A stretch of 64,000 nucleotides of DNA from JACDBZ01 sp036262075 (GTDB lineage: Bacteria; Chloroflexota; Limnocylindria; QHBO01): assembly GCA_036262075.1 (NCBI GenBank), contig DATAJO010000032.1, positions 46,844 through 110,843 of the forward strand. Reading direction: 5' to 3'. A program made the translations under genes and the position numbers. The notes under the pieces are model-generated. The model was given only the letters and a program-made list of their open reading frames with translations, ran no database searches and had not been told where the DNA came from. Shown here piece by piece: positions 34,425-44,880 of this stretch. Positions within the stretch are counted from its first letter, which is position 1, and every line of letters starts with the position of its first letter.

Positions 34425-35037
34425 TTCCCAGCCTCCGCTCGGTGCCCGACGCCAGGCGCTGGATGTTGTCGAGGTGGGCATACGTGACGACGGCGTCGAT
34501 GAGCGCGGCGGCGACGAGCGCCTCGAGCCCGACCCAGCCGGCCACGAACAGCACGGCGGCCGTCAGGGTCGCCGCCGAAGCGCCGATGAGCGACCCGAGC
34601 GACACGTAGCGCGTCACGGCCACGACGACGAGCATGACCGCGGTGGCCACGAGCACGGCGATCGGCACGAGCACGAGCAGCGCTCCCCCGCCGGTCGCCA
34701 CGCCTCGACCGCCGGTGAAGCCAATGAACACCGACCGCACGTGGCCGAGGGTGGCCGCCACGCCACCGAGCGCCGCGCCCCAGGCCGGTGCCGCTCCGCC
34801 GTTTCCGGCGATCCAGGCGCCGATGATCGCGGCCGCCGCGCCCTTCGCCACGTCGAGGACGAGGACGGCGGCCGCCGGCCCGATGCCGAGCGTGCGGAGC
34901 GCGTTCGTCGCCCCCGTCCGACCGGACCCGCCGGTCCGTGGGTCGACCCCGCGGATGCGGCCGACGAGGACACCGGACGGGATCGCGCCGAGGAGATAGC
35001 CGACAACGGCCGCGGCCGCCAGGGCGATCGGCTCCAC
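34417..35037 (-). CDS. plsY: Glycerol-3-phosphate acyltransferase PlsY
   Basis: Acyl-phosphate:glycerol-3-phosphate acyltransferase, first step of phospholipid synthesis, 206 residues, membrane-embedded. Motifs are GYLLGAIPSGVLVGR at the N-terminus, DPRTGGSGRTGATNALRTLG (the GSGNIGATN region), GHVRSVFIGFTGGRGVATG (the GHxFPVFxxFxGGKGVAT region, here with R for K) and a late helix with TRYVSLGS. The GTG start gives the expected PlsY N-terminus. It is directly followed by pgsA, an overlapping phospholipid pair. Confidence 0.92.
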   Translation of the reverse strand: MEPIALAAAAVVGYLLGAIPSGVLVGRIRGVDPRTGGSGRTGATNALRTLGIGPAAAVLVLDVAKGAAAAIIGAWIAGNGGAAPAWGAALGGVAATLGHVRSVFIGFTGGRGVATGGGALLVLVPIAVLVATAVMLVVVAVTRYVSLGSLIGASAATLTAAVLFVAGWVGLEALVAAALIDAVVTYAHLDNIQRLASGTERRLGSG

Positions 35038-35048
35038 GAAGGGCGGCC

Positions 35049-35381
35049 CTACGACGGCGCCGAGGGTGAGCGGCGCTGGAGCAGCCGGAAGCCGACGAGG
35101 AGCCCGAGCACGACGACGGTCACCGCGATGCCGACGTAGAAGGCGAACGGCATCTGCGGCCACTGGAGGCTGAAGCCGATGAGGCCGATGACGGCGGCGA
35201 TGAGGATCGAGCGCACCCAGAAGCCGAGGGTGAGCTCGCCCGGCGATCCCCGGTTCGACCGCACGCGAGCGCGTCGGGCGGCCTGCCGCTCGGCCCGTGC
35301 CCGCGCGGCGGGCGGCAGCGCGGGCGTGCGGTCCTGGTTCTTCATCATGCGCTGATACGCGCGCCGTTCTTCGCGTGACAT
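35049..35381 (-). CDS. Small two-helix membrane protein of unknown function
   Basis: 110 residues. An Arg/Ala-rich cytoplasmic N-terminal half (MSREERRAYQRMMKNQDR...) is followed by two hydrophobic helices (VRSILIAAVIGLIGFSLQW and FAFYVGIAVTVVVLGLLVGF) and a basic tail. It precedes plsY and pgsA and ends 11 bases before the plsY start, so it is the first gene of that operon. The start is supported by TAGACT 8 bases upstream. No family is recognised. Confidence 0.75.
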   Translation of the reverse strand: MSREERRAYQRMMKNQDRTPALPPAARARAERQAARRARVRSNRGSPGELTLGFWVRSILIAAVIGLIGFSLQWPQMPFAFYVGIAVTVVVLGLLVGFRLLQRRSPSAPS

Positions 35382-35389
35382 CGGTTCGC

Positions 35390-35395
35390 AGTCTA
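35390..35395 (-). promoter_or_regulatory. -10 element TAGACT, leaderless start of the membrane protein-plsY-pgsA operon
   Basis: On the minus strand TAGACT ends 8 bases before the ATG at 35381. Confidence 0.5.
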
Positions 35396-35402
35396 CAGGC
35401 GC

Positions 35403-36776
35403 TCACGCACGCGGATCGACGCGCCGCGGAGGGGGCCGGCGCTTGCCGGACGAGCCCATCCCCGTGGCCGTCTCGTCGTCCACCTTGAGCTGCACCGGAT
35501 CGGTGCCGAACAGCAGGTTGAGCAGCCAGTCGAGCGCGACGCGCGCCTTGCCGCCCATGCCCGGCACGCGGCTCCAGTAGTAGCCGCGCCACATGAACCA
35601 GGCGATCCAGCCGCGCACCTTGATGCCGAACACGACGCCGACGCCGGTGTGATGGCCGATGCTGGCCAGCGTGCCGATGGTGCGGTACTCGAACGGCTCG
35701 ATCCCGTCGGGCCGGCGATCGATGTCGGCCAGGATGTTGCGCGCCAGGCGCTTCGCCTCGCGGACCGCGTTCTGGGCCGTCGGAGCGTAGTAGCCGTCGC
35801 CGTTCGCCCGCGGGATGAGCGCGCAGTCGCCGAGCGCCCACACGCCCGGCCGGCTCGTCGCCATGGTCGGCTTCGTCACCACCCGGCCAGCGCGGTCGAC
35901 CTCGAGGCCGGACTCGCGGAGCACCGGCGCTGGCTGGACGCCACCGGTCCAGATCACCGTGCGGGCCGGGATGAACTCGCCGTCCTGGCCGATCTCGACG
36001 CCACCCTTGCCCACCGCCTTCATCGCCGTGCCGAGGTGGAGCTGGTAGCCGCGCTTCCGGAGGTTCTTCGCCGCGTACTCGGCCATGTCCTCCGGCATCT
36101 CCGGCAGCAGCCGGTCCTTCAGCTCGACGATGTGGAAGCGGAGCTCGTCCTCGTCGATCTTGCGGTAGTAGCGGCGGCGCACGCGACGCACGAAGTCCTC
36201 GATCTCCCCGGCGGTCTCGACCCCGCTGAACCCGCCGCCACCGACGACGAACGTGAGCTGGGCCTGCCGCTCGGCCGGATCGGTCTCGAGGTCGGCGCGC
36301 TCGAGCATCTCGATCGCGCGGTTGCGGAGGGCGAACGCATCGGCCAGCGTCTTCATGCCGACCGCGTACTCGCGGATGCCTTCGATCCCGAACGTGGCCG
36401 TCTCGCCGCCGAGCGCCACGACCAGGCTGTCGTAGTGGAGCCGATGGAGGTCGCCGTCGCCGCCCATGACGGTCACGACCTTGGCGTCGAGGTCCATGCC
36501 CTCGACCCTGGCGGTCACCGCCCAGCTCGACGGCCGGCGCAGCTGAGCGCGGAGGGCGGTCACGCAGTGGCGCGCCTCGAGCTGCCCGGAGCAGACCTCG
36601 GGCAGGAGCGGTGTGAAGACGGTGAAGTTCTCGCGGCTGACGAGCCAGACCTCCACGTCGTCGCGGCGCCGCGTCAGCTTCTCGAGGTGGCGCGCGGTCT
36701 CGACGCCGGCGAACCCGCCGCCGAGGATGAGGACGCGATGCGGCCAGGGCGGTTCGGAGCGGTAGATCGTCCGCAT
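35403..36776 (-). CDS. ndh: Type II NADH:quinone oxidoreductase
   Basis: Single-subunit, non-proton-pumping NADH dehydrogenase, 457 residues, peripheral on the inner membrane face. The FAD Rossmann motif is VLILGGGFAGVETARHLEKL and the NADH motif VVGGGGFSGVETAGE. ALGDCALIP marks the FAD-binding end, and the quinone-site segment APTAQNAVREAKRLARNI is present. The C-terminal IAWFMWRGYYWSRVPG supplies the membrane anchor. A GGGGTGA ribosome site precedes the ATG. It lies 34 bases downstream of the VOC gene and is probably cotranscribed with it. Confidence 0.9.
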   Translation of the reverse strand: MRTIYRSEPPWPHRVLILGGGFAGVETARHLEKLTRRRDDVEVWLVSRENFTVFTPLLPEVCSGQLEARHCVTALRAQLRRPSSWAVTARVEGMDLDAKVVTVMGGDGDLHRLHYDSLVVALGGETATFGIEGIREYAVGMKTLADAFALRNRAIEMLERADLETDPAERQAQLTFVVGGGGFSGVETAGEIEDFVRRVRRRYYRKIDEDELRFHIVELKDRLLPEMPEDMAEYAAKNLRKRGYQLHLGTAMKAVGKGGVEIGQDGEFIPARTVIWTGGVQPAPVLRESGLEVDRAGRVVTKPTMATSRPGVWALGDCALIPRANGDGYYAPTAQNAVREAKRLARNILADIDRRPDGIEPFEYRTIGTLASIGHHTGVGVVFGIKVRGWIAWFMWRGYYWSRVPGMGGKARVALDWLLNLLFGTDPVQLKVDDETATGMGSSGKRRPPPRRVDPRA

Positions 36777-36810
36777 GGATCACCCCATCATTGCATGCGC
36801 CCGGCCATCG

Positions 36811-37188
36811 TCAGGTCTTCGCCTCGAGAATGGCGAGCGCGTTGCCGCCCGGATCGACGATCCAGGCGATGCGTGCGAAGCCGACGTCGGCGATACCGTC
36901 CTCCGTCTTCAGCCCCGGCATGTCGTACTCCTCGATCTTCACGCCCCGCCGCCGCAGCTCCTCCACCTCGGCCCGGAGGTCGGTGACGGCCCAGCCAGCC
37001 TGGGTCTGCGTATCGGCCGTGCCGGTGCTGCTGAGGTTCACGTTGAAGCGCGTGTTGCCGCTCCGGAAGTCGATCGACGCCTCGGACTCGCTGATGATCT
37101 CGAGGCCGAGGAGGTCGTGATAGAACGCCCTCGACGCGGCGAGGTCGGTGGACAGCAGGACCGGGTAGATCGGATGGTCGCCGAGCAT
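36811..37188 (-). CDS. VOC (glyoxalase/bleomycin-resistance fold) protein
   Basis: 125 residues with two beta-alpha-beta-beta-beta modules: IYPVLLSTDLAASRAFYHDLLGL begins the first and VGFARIAWIVDPGGNALAILE ends the second. A GGAGGCAG ribosome site precedes the ATG. Metal ligands are not obvious, and the function is unknown beyond the fold. It is divergent from aceE; their -10 boxes appear to overlap. Confidence 0.82.
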   Translation of the reverse strand: MLGDHPIYPVLLSTDLAASRAFYHDLLGLEIISESEASIDFRSGNTRFNVNLSSTGTADTQTQAGWAVTDLRAEVEELRRRGVKIEEYDMPGLKTEDGIADVGFARIAWIVDPGGNALAILEAKT

Positions 37189-37247
37189 GGCTGCCTCCTG
37201 TGTCGAAGCCGACGGAGAGCCGGATGGCCGCCGTCCGCATCGGTCTG

Positions 37248-37254
37248 TACGATA
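37248..37254. promoter_or_regulatory. Bidirectional -10 element between the VOC gene and aceE
   Basis: On the plus strand TACGAT (37248-37253) ends 9 bases before the aceE ATG. On the minus strand TATCGT (complement of 37249-37254) lies about 60 bases upstream of the VOC start, which has its own ribosome site. The two boxes overlap by five base pairs. Confidence 0.45.
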
Positions 37255-37262
37255 GGGATGAT

Positions 37263-39962
<2,700 letters not shown>

Positions 39963-40150
39963 GTCCTGCGTCGCTCGCGGCGTTCTCGTCGGGGGGGCCG
40001 GCGGCGGCCGATGGGCCCACGCATCGGTCCCCGCTCGGTCCACGCTCAGCGCGGCTGTGGAGTCGGTCCGAATCGGCGTCGGAGCTCGCTACCGCCAATC
40101 CGGCGAGCGCTTGACCAGCTCCCGCACCGGACGTTGACAACCGCGCTCGT
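39963..40150. other. Convergent intergenic gap without a gene
   Basis: The 188 bases between the ends of aceE and the J-domain gene are GC-rich with no supported ORF. A TTGACA near 40133 has no partner -10 box and points into the end of the J-domain gene. No clear terminator hairpin with a T-run is visible. Confidence 0.5.
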
Positions 40151-40642
40151 TCAGCCGCTGGTCGTGAGGCGCGGCGTGCCGCAGGCGGCGCAGTAGGCAT
40201 CCTCGCGGTCGACGACGATGCGGCACGACCTGCATCGCGGCGGCGCGAGCTCGAGGAGCAGGGTGCGCACGCCGGCGCGCACCGCGAGGAGGTAGCGCTC
40301 CCAGGACGACCGACGACGGTCGGCGGCCACTCTGGGCGCCCCGAGGACGGTGGGTCGCGGGATGCCCCGAGCATCGGCGGCCGATCGGGCCTGCCCGGCA
40401 AGGAACCGCCAGCGCTCGCGGTCGTAGACCTCCCGGCGGGCGGGATCGGTCATCACCTCGCGCACCGCGTTGACCACCTGCATCTCCTGGGTGGCACGCA
40501 TCGATTGGTTCCGATCGGGGTGGAAGGTCCGCGCCAGGCGCCGGCAGGCGTTGGCGATCTCATCGATCGATGCCGACGGGGGGACCCCGAGGAGGCGATA
40601 CACATCCCGCTCGGGCGAATACGGGAGGAGGCGCGGGTACAT
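40151..40642 (-). CDS. J-domain protein with C-terminal zinc ribbon
   Basis: 163 residues. A J domain fills residues 10-75: DVYRLLGVPPSASIDEIANACRR is its first half, the DnaK-stimulating HPD is at 41-43 (TFHPDRN), and YDRERWRFLAG ends it. A basic linker follows, then a four-cysteine zinc ribbon, CRSC...CAAC, at about 139-157. No Gly/Phe region or DnaJ substrate domain is present, so it is a specialised co-chaperone. Its start lies back to back with the strong promoter of the next operon. Confidence 0.85.
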   Translation of the reverse strand: MYPRLLPYSPERDVYRLLGVPPSASIDEIANACRRLARTFHPDRNQSMRATQEMQVVNAVREVMTDPARREVYDRERWRFLAGQARSAADARGIPRPTVLGAPRVAADRRRSSWERYLLAVRAGVRTLLLELAPPRCRSCRIVVDREDAYCAACGTPRLTTSG

Positions 40643-40703
40643 GGCTGCGCGCGCATGGTAGCGCGGTGCGCGGATGCGCCGCTCGCCGATTGCGCATCTC
40701 CAA

Positions 40704-40711
40704 ATTACGTA
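40704..40711. promoter_or_regulatory. Palindrome TTACGTAA in an AT-rich promoter island
   Basis: A perfect 8-bp palindrome inside an AT-rich stretch of about 40 bases, unusual for this GC-rich window. It lies about 30 bases upstream of the -35 box of the DUF2089 operon and could be an operator or part of an UP-like element. Confidence 0.35.
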
Positions 40712-40739
40712 AGTGCTCTTTCTATTTGTGGATATGGAC

Positions 40740-40769
40740 TTGACAATCCGGCGGCCATGGTTCTAGGAT
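40740..40769 (+). promoter_or_regulatory. Near-consensus sigma70 promoter of the DUF2089-DUF4097-ABC operon
   Basis: TTGACA (40740-40745) and TAGGAT (40764-40769) are 18 bases apart, the best promoter in the window. It is preceded by an AT-rich region. The transcript starts about 55 bases before the first small ORF, which has a strong ribosome site. Confidence 0.7.
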
Positions 40770-40829
40770 GCGCAGCATCAGCACCGATTCGCCGCACGGA
40801 GCGGATCGGCGGACCAGGAGGACAGCCCA

Positions 40830-41000
40830 GTGTTCGAGCGTCGCCTCTTCTATCTCCAGACCGTCATCGACGCGGCGCCTCGATCGGTCGCCACGGCGTC
40901 GACGCCGGCCAGCACCACCACCGGCCAGGGGCAGCGCGTGTTCCGCCTGCCAAGCGTCCATCGCCGGCCCACCACCACCGCGGCCCGCGGGGCACGCTGA
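40830..41000 (+). CDS. Small 56-residue protein at the head of the DUF2089 operon
   Basis: Not recognised. Starts FERRLFYLQTVIDAAPRS after the initiator and continues as a Thr/Ala/Arg-rich tail. AGGAGG lies 8 bases before the GTG, and the stop is 3 bases before the DUF2089 start, so it is well placed for translation and coupling. It may be a leader peptide or a short accessory protein. Composition gives no fold clue. Confidence 0.5.
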   Translation: MFERRLFYLQTVIDAAPRSVATASTPASTTTGQGQRVFRLPSVHRRPTTTAARGAR

Positions 41001-41003
41001 CCG

Positions 41004-41462
41004 ATGGTTCACGACGTCATCGCCACCTGCCCCGTCTGCGCGGGCGAGCTGACGATCACCCGCCTCCACTGCCGCAGCTGCGGGACGGCGCTCGAGGGGG
41101 AGTTCGGAGTCGGCCGCTTCGGCCGCCTCGATCGCGAGCAGATGCGGATCCTCGAGAGCTTCCTCCGCTCGCGCGGCAACCTGAAGGAGATGGAGCGCGA
41201 GCTCGGGATCAGCTACCCCACCGTCCGCGGTCGGGTGGACGGGCTCGTTCGCGCCCTCGGCCTGGCCGATGGCGACGAGGGATCCGATGCGGCGGAGGTC
41301 GAGTTCGAAGCCGAGGACGCGGCGGTCGCTGCCGAGGACGCGGCGATCGCTGCCGAGGACGTGGCCGCCCGGCGACGCGAGATCCTCGAGCGCCTTGCGC
41401 GCAAGGAGATCGGCGCCGACGAAGCCGCAGAGGCGCTGCGTGACCTCGGCCGGATGAGCTGA
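41004..41462 (+). CDS. DUF2089 family zinc-ribbon protein with SHOCT-like tail
   Basis: 152 residues. The N-terminal zinc ribbon has cysteines at 9, 12, 23 and 26 (CPVC...CRSC). A DUF2089 helical region follows (REQMRILESFLRSRGNLKEMERELGISYPTVRGRVD), which looks like a helix-turn-helix. Then comes an Ala/Glu/Asp-rich linker with repeated AAEDAA and a C-terminal motif RREILERLARKEIGADEAAE that resembles the SHOCT-like modules of the next two proteins. It is probably a DNA-binding regulator of this operon, which is inference from HTH character and position. It ends one base before the DUF4097 start. Confidence 0.85.
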   Translation: MVHDVIATCPVCAGELTITRLHCRSCGTALEGEFGVGRFGRLDREQMRILESFLRSRGNLKEMERELGISYPTVRGRVDGLVRALGLADGDEGSDAAEVEFEAEDAAVAAEDAAIAAEDVAARRREILERLARKEIGADEAAEALRDLGRMS

Positions 41463-41463
41463 C

Positions 41464-42483
41464 ATGCCGACCTACGTTCGCACCCAGGAGATCGCCCACG
41501 ACATCGGTCCCGATGGGCGGTTCTCGCTGCGAGTCACCAGCCCCGACGTCGAGCTGCGTGCCACCGATGCGACGACCGCCACCGTCCGCGTCCAGTTCGA
41601 GATCCGGGCGCCCAGCGACGCCGATGCCGACCAGGCCTTCGAGCGCCTCCGCTTCGACGTCCACCAGGCGGACGGCCTGCTCGAGGTTGGCGAGCCGCGC
41701 CAGGGCGAGCGGGTGTCCGGCATGGTGGCCCGCATCCTCGGCATGCGCGGCGACCGCCTCGACGTGTCGGTCAGCGCGGAGGTGCCCGCCGGCGCGACGC
41801 TCGTCTACCAGGGCGTCAGCTCGGACCTCACCGCCTCGGGCTTCACCGGCGAGCAGCAGTACCGGACGGTGTCGGGCGACCTCGTGCTGGATCGCGTCGC
41901 CGGCGCGGTGCGCGTCAACGGCGTGTCGAGTGACGTCTCGATCCGCGCCGATGCACCCACCCGGCTCGAGGCGAACACCGTCAGCGGCGACCTGTCGGCC
42001 GCGGCACCCCGGCTCGAGGGCGTGCGCGTCGTCACCGTCAGCGGCGACGTCGAGCTCGACGGCCAGCTGGCACCGGGCGCCGCGCACCGCATCGAGACGG
42101 TGAGCGGCGACCTCAGCCTCGGCATCGCCGGTGGGCTGGCGCTCGAGGTGCGCGGGCTGTCGACCGAGGCGAGCGTCGCGCTCCCCCACCGCACCGAGGG
42201 CAGCCGCGATCGGCGGCGCTTCGTGATCGGCGATGGCGGGGCCGAGCTCCTGTTCAGCTCGATGTCCGGCGACGTCGTCGTCCACGCGAGCCGCCGATTC
42301 GGCGCGCCTGCGACGCCGCCGACCCCTCCCGCGCCGCCGCGACCGCCGGTCCCGGCCGCCCCGCCGAAGCCCGCCGCGGTCGACGAGGCGACCCAGCTCG
42401 CCATCCTCCGCGCGTTGGAGCGCGGCGACATCGACGTCGACGAGGCCGCGCGACGGCTGGCCGGTGAGGCGCCCGATGCCTGA
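41464..42483 (+). CDS. DUF4097 (YvlB-like) beta-helix protein with C-terminal SHOCT-like motif
   Basis: 339 residues. The body is a run of short beta repeats around V-S-G/S-D, for example YRTVSGDLVLDRVAGAVRV, NTVSGDLSAAAPRL and ETVSGDLSLGIAGG, typical of DUF4097 right-handed beta folds. A Pro/Ala linker leads to a C-terminal SHOCT-like motif, LAILRALERGDIDVDEAARRLAG. No signal peptide is visible. Homologues (Bacillus YvlB) belong to cell-envelope stress operons. Its end overlaps the next gene by 8 bases. Confidence 0.85.
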   Translation: MPTYVRTQEIAHDIGPDGRFSLRVTSPDVELRATDATTATVRVQFEIRAPSDADADQAFERLRFDVHQADGLLEVGEPRQGERVSGMVARILGMRGDRLDVSVSAEVPAGATLVYQGVSSDLTASGFTGEQQYRTVSGDLVLDRVAGAVRVNGVSSDVSIRADAPTRLEANTVSGDLSAAAPRLEGVRVVTVSGDVELDGQLAPGAAHRIETVSGDLSLGIAGGLALEVRGLSTEASVALPHRTEGSRDRRRFVIGDGGAELLFSSMSGDVVVHASRRFGAPATPPTPPAPPRPPVPAAPPKPAAVDEATQLAILRALERGDIDVDEAARRLAGEAPDA

Positions 42484-43012
42484 CGAGCTCGAGACCGTCC
42501 TCCGCCTCGTGGCCGACGGCCGGCTGACGCCGGAGGAGGCCGCTCCGATCATCGAGGCCCTGACCCGCGCGCAGGGCGCCGACCGGCGCCGCGACCCGTT
42601 CGACGCGGGCTTCGACACGCTCGGCTCGGCGATGGACGAGGCGTTCGCCGACCTCGGCGACATCGGCGACCTCGACGAGCGGATCGTGCGACGCGTCAGA
42701 CGCCGGGTCGAGAAGGCGAACCGCCGCCTGGAGGAGGCCCGCGAGCGAGCCGCCGCCGCTCGGGAACGGGCGATGCGCGGGTCGGGACGCGGGGCACGTC
42801 ATCTCCGCATCCGCGTCACCGAGCACGGCCGCCAGGTCGTCAACCTGCGCATCCCGATCGGCCTCGTCGACACGGCACTGCGCTTCGTGCCGGGCATCGC
42901 CGGCGACCAGGCCGAGCGCATTCGCGACTCCGTTCGCGCCGGCGTGATCGGCCCCATCCTCGACGTCGAGGACCCGGACGGTGAGGGCGGCGTCCTCATC
43001 AGCGTCGAATAG
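42476..43012 (+). CDS. SHOCT-like protein with basic coiled segment
   Basis: 178 residues. The N-terminus is the SHOCT-like motif LETVLRLVADGRLTPEEAAPII. Next come an acidic segment and a strongly basic coiled-coil-like helix (RRVRRRVEKANRRLEEARER). A C-terminal beta-containing domain begins LRIRVTEHGRQVVNLRIPIG. It overlaps DUF4097 by 8 bases and is followed 12 bases later by the ABC ATPase gene. It probably works with the other two SHOCT-like proteins; function unknown. Confidence 0.78.
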   Translation: MPDELETVLRLVADGRLTPEEAAPIIEALTRAQGADRRRDPFDAGFDTLGSAMDEAFADLGDIGDLDERIVRRVRRRVEKANRRLEEARERAAAARERAMRGSGRGARHLRIRVTEHGRQVVNLRIPIGLVDTALRFVPGIAGDQAERIRDSVRAGVIGPILDVEDPDGEGGVLISVE

Positions 43013-43024
43013 GGGGGCGAAGCC

Positions 43025-44038
43025 ATGACGACCGCCGCGATCGAGGCCGCCGGCCTCACCAAGGACTTCGAGAAGGGCCGCCGCACGATCTGGCAGCGCC
43101 TGCGACGCGAGCCGGACCGGCGCGAGACGTTCCGGGCGGTCGACGGGATCGATCTGCGCATCGAGCGCGGCGAGATCTTCGGCCTGCTCGGGCCGAATGG
43201 CGCCGGCAAGACGACGACGATGCGGATGCTCGCTACGCTCCTCGAGCCGAGCGCCGGGCGGGCGACGGTCCTCGGCCATGACGTCGTCACCGCCGCGCGC
43301 GCCATCCGGCGACGGATGGGCGCCGTCCTGTCCGGCGAGCGGAGCCTGTACTGGAAGCTCACCGCGCGCGAAAACCTCGAGTACTTCGCCGCCCTGTACC
43401 ACGTTCCCCCCGGCGAGACGCGCGCGCGGATCGACGCCGTCCTCGATGCCGTGACCCTGACCGAGCGCGCCGACGACTACGTCGAGAAGTTCAGCACCGG
43501 CATGCGGCAGCGGCTCGTCCTGGCCCGCGCGCTCCTGCCCGCGCCGGAGCTTCTGCTCCTCGACGAGCCGACGGTCGGCCTGGACCCGCAGGCCGCGAGA
43601 GACCTCCGCGAGCGGGTCCTCGCCCTCCGCGCCGAGGGACGCACCGTGGTGCTGACCACGCACTACATGGAGGAGGCGGACCAGCTGTGCGACCGCATCG
43701 CGATCGTCGACCACGGGCGGATCGTGGCGCTCGACACGCCTGAGCGGCTGAAGCGCGGCATCGAGGCCACCGAGGTCGTTCGCATCGAGCTCGGGGCGCC
43801 GGAGCACGCCGATCCCCGGCTCCTCGCCCGCATCGGCAACGCGGGCAGCGTGACCCGGACCGAGCGCAGCGACGGGAGCCTCCACGTCACCGTCCATTCG
43901 CGCGCCGCGCGTGACCTCGTGCCGGTCGTCATCGACGCGGCGCGCACGAACGACGCGGAGGTCCGCAACATCCAGGTCCTGCCGGTGTCGCTCGAGGACG
44001 TCTTCATCGCGCTCACCGGGCGGGCGCTGCGCGAATGA
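43025..44038 (+). CDS. ABC-2 exporter ATP-binding protein
   Basis: 337 residues. Walker A is GPNGAGKTTTMRM near residue 58. The signature reads FSTGMRQRLVLARAL, with LSGG changed to FSTG, which is common in this subfamily. Walker B is LLLLDEPTVGLDPQ, and the switch histidine is in LTTHYMEEADQLCD. An insertion (KGRRTIWQRLRREPDRRETF) before the first strand matches NatA-like ATPases. The C-terminal regulatory domain ends SLEDVFIALTGRALRE. It overlaps the permease start (ATGA). Confidence 0.9.
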   Translation: MTTAAIEAAGLTKDFEKGRRTIWQRLRREPDRRETFRAVDGIDLRIERGEIFGLLGPNGAGKTTTMRMLATLLEPSAGRATVLGHDVVTAARAIRRRMGAVLSGERSLYWKLTARENLEYFAALYHVPPGETRARIDAVLDAVTLTERADDYVEKFSTGMRQRLVLARALLPAPELLLLDEPTVGLDPQAARDLRERVLALRAEGRTVVLTTHYMEEADQLCDRIAIVDHGRIVALDTPERLKRGIEATEVVRIELGAPEHADPRLLARIGNAGSVTRTERSDGSLHVTVHSRAARDLVPVVIDAARTNDAEVRNIQVLPVSLEDVFIALTGRALRE

Positions 44039-44880
44039 GCCGCGCCGACCTCGCCGCCGATGCGCGCGCCTTCGGCGCCGCGGTCCGCAAGGAATGGCGC
44101 ACGCTGCGCCGCTACCGCGGCTCGTTCCTGAGCTTCGTGTTCTGGCCGATCGTCCTGCCGCTGGCCTACGTCTTCCAGGCCGAGGCCTTCGCCGGCGGAC
44201 GGGCCGATACGACCGCCGCCTTCGCCGAGCGCACCGGCACGAACGAGGTCGCGGGCTTCCTGTTCGTCGGCTGGGCGACGTACATGTGGCTCAGCACGAT
44301 CCTGTGGGGCGCGGGCACGAGCCTTCGCACCGAGCAGGTGCGTGGGACGCTCGAGGCGGTGTTCATGACGCCGGCGTCGCGCCTCGTCGTCCTGTTCGGG
44401 CCGGCGGCCAGCCAGCTCGTGTGGGCGGTGTGGATCTTCCTCGTCGTCGGGCTCGCGCTGTGGATCGGCTTCGGCGTGACGCTCGGCCCGGCCGAGATCC
44501 TGCGCGGCTTCCTCGTGCTCCTCGTCGCGATCCCGGCGCTCTACGCCATCGGCGCCCTGTTCGCCGCCATCGTCCTGCGCTTCGGCGAGGTGCACGCCCT
44601 CGTGCAGGGCGTGCGCGGCCTGTTCACCGCGGTGTGCGGCATGAGCTTCCCGATCATCGTCCTGCCCGACTGGGCGCAGACCGTGGCGCTGTCGCTGCCG
44701 CCGACGTACCTCATCGGCTCCATGCGATCCGTGCTCCTCGCCGGTGCCGAGATCGGCCGCATCGTGGGCGACCTCGCCATCCTGGCCGGCATGGGCGCCG
44801 TCCTGAGCGTGCTCGCCGTCGCCGCGTTCCGCAGCACCGAGCGCCACGCCCGTCGCGGCGGGCGCCTGGCGCAGTACTGA
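44035..44880 (+). CDS. ABC-2 type permease (first of second pair)
   Basis: 281 residues with about six helices, from SFLSFVFWPIVLPLAYVFQ to the last helix near residue 255. The segment FPIIVLPDWAQTVALSLPPTYLIGSMRSVLLAG is the ABC-2 hallmark region. It is translationally coupled on both sides (ATGA before, TGATG after) and paralogous to the next gene. Confidence 0.87.
   Translation: MSRADLAADARAFGAAVRKEWRTLRRYRGSFLSFVFWPIVLPLAYVFQAEAFAGGRADTTAAFAERTGTNEVAGFLFVGWATYMWLSTILWGAGTSLRTEQVRGTLEAVFMTPASRLVVLFGPAASQLVWAVWIFLVVGLALWIGFGVTLGPAEILRGFLVLLVAIPALYAIGALFAAIVLRFGEVHALVQGVRGLFTAVCGMSFPIIVLPDWAQTVALSLPPTYLIGSMRSVLLAGAEIGRIVGDLAILAGMGAVLSVLAVAAFRSTERHARRGGRLAQY

Noticed and set aside
40133..40138. 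TTGACA as a -35 box
   Set aside because: No -10 box follows and it points into the end of a convergent gene.
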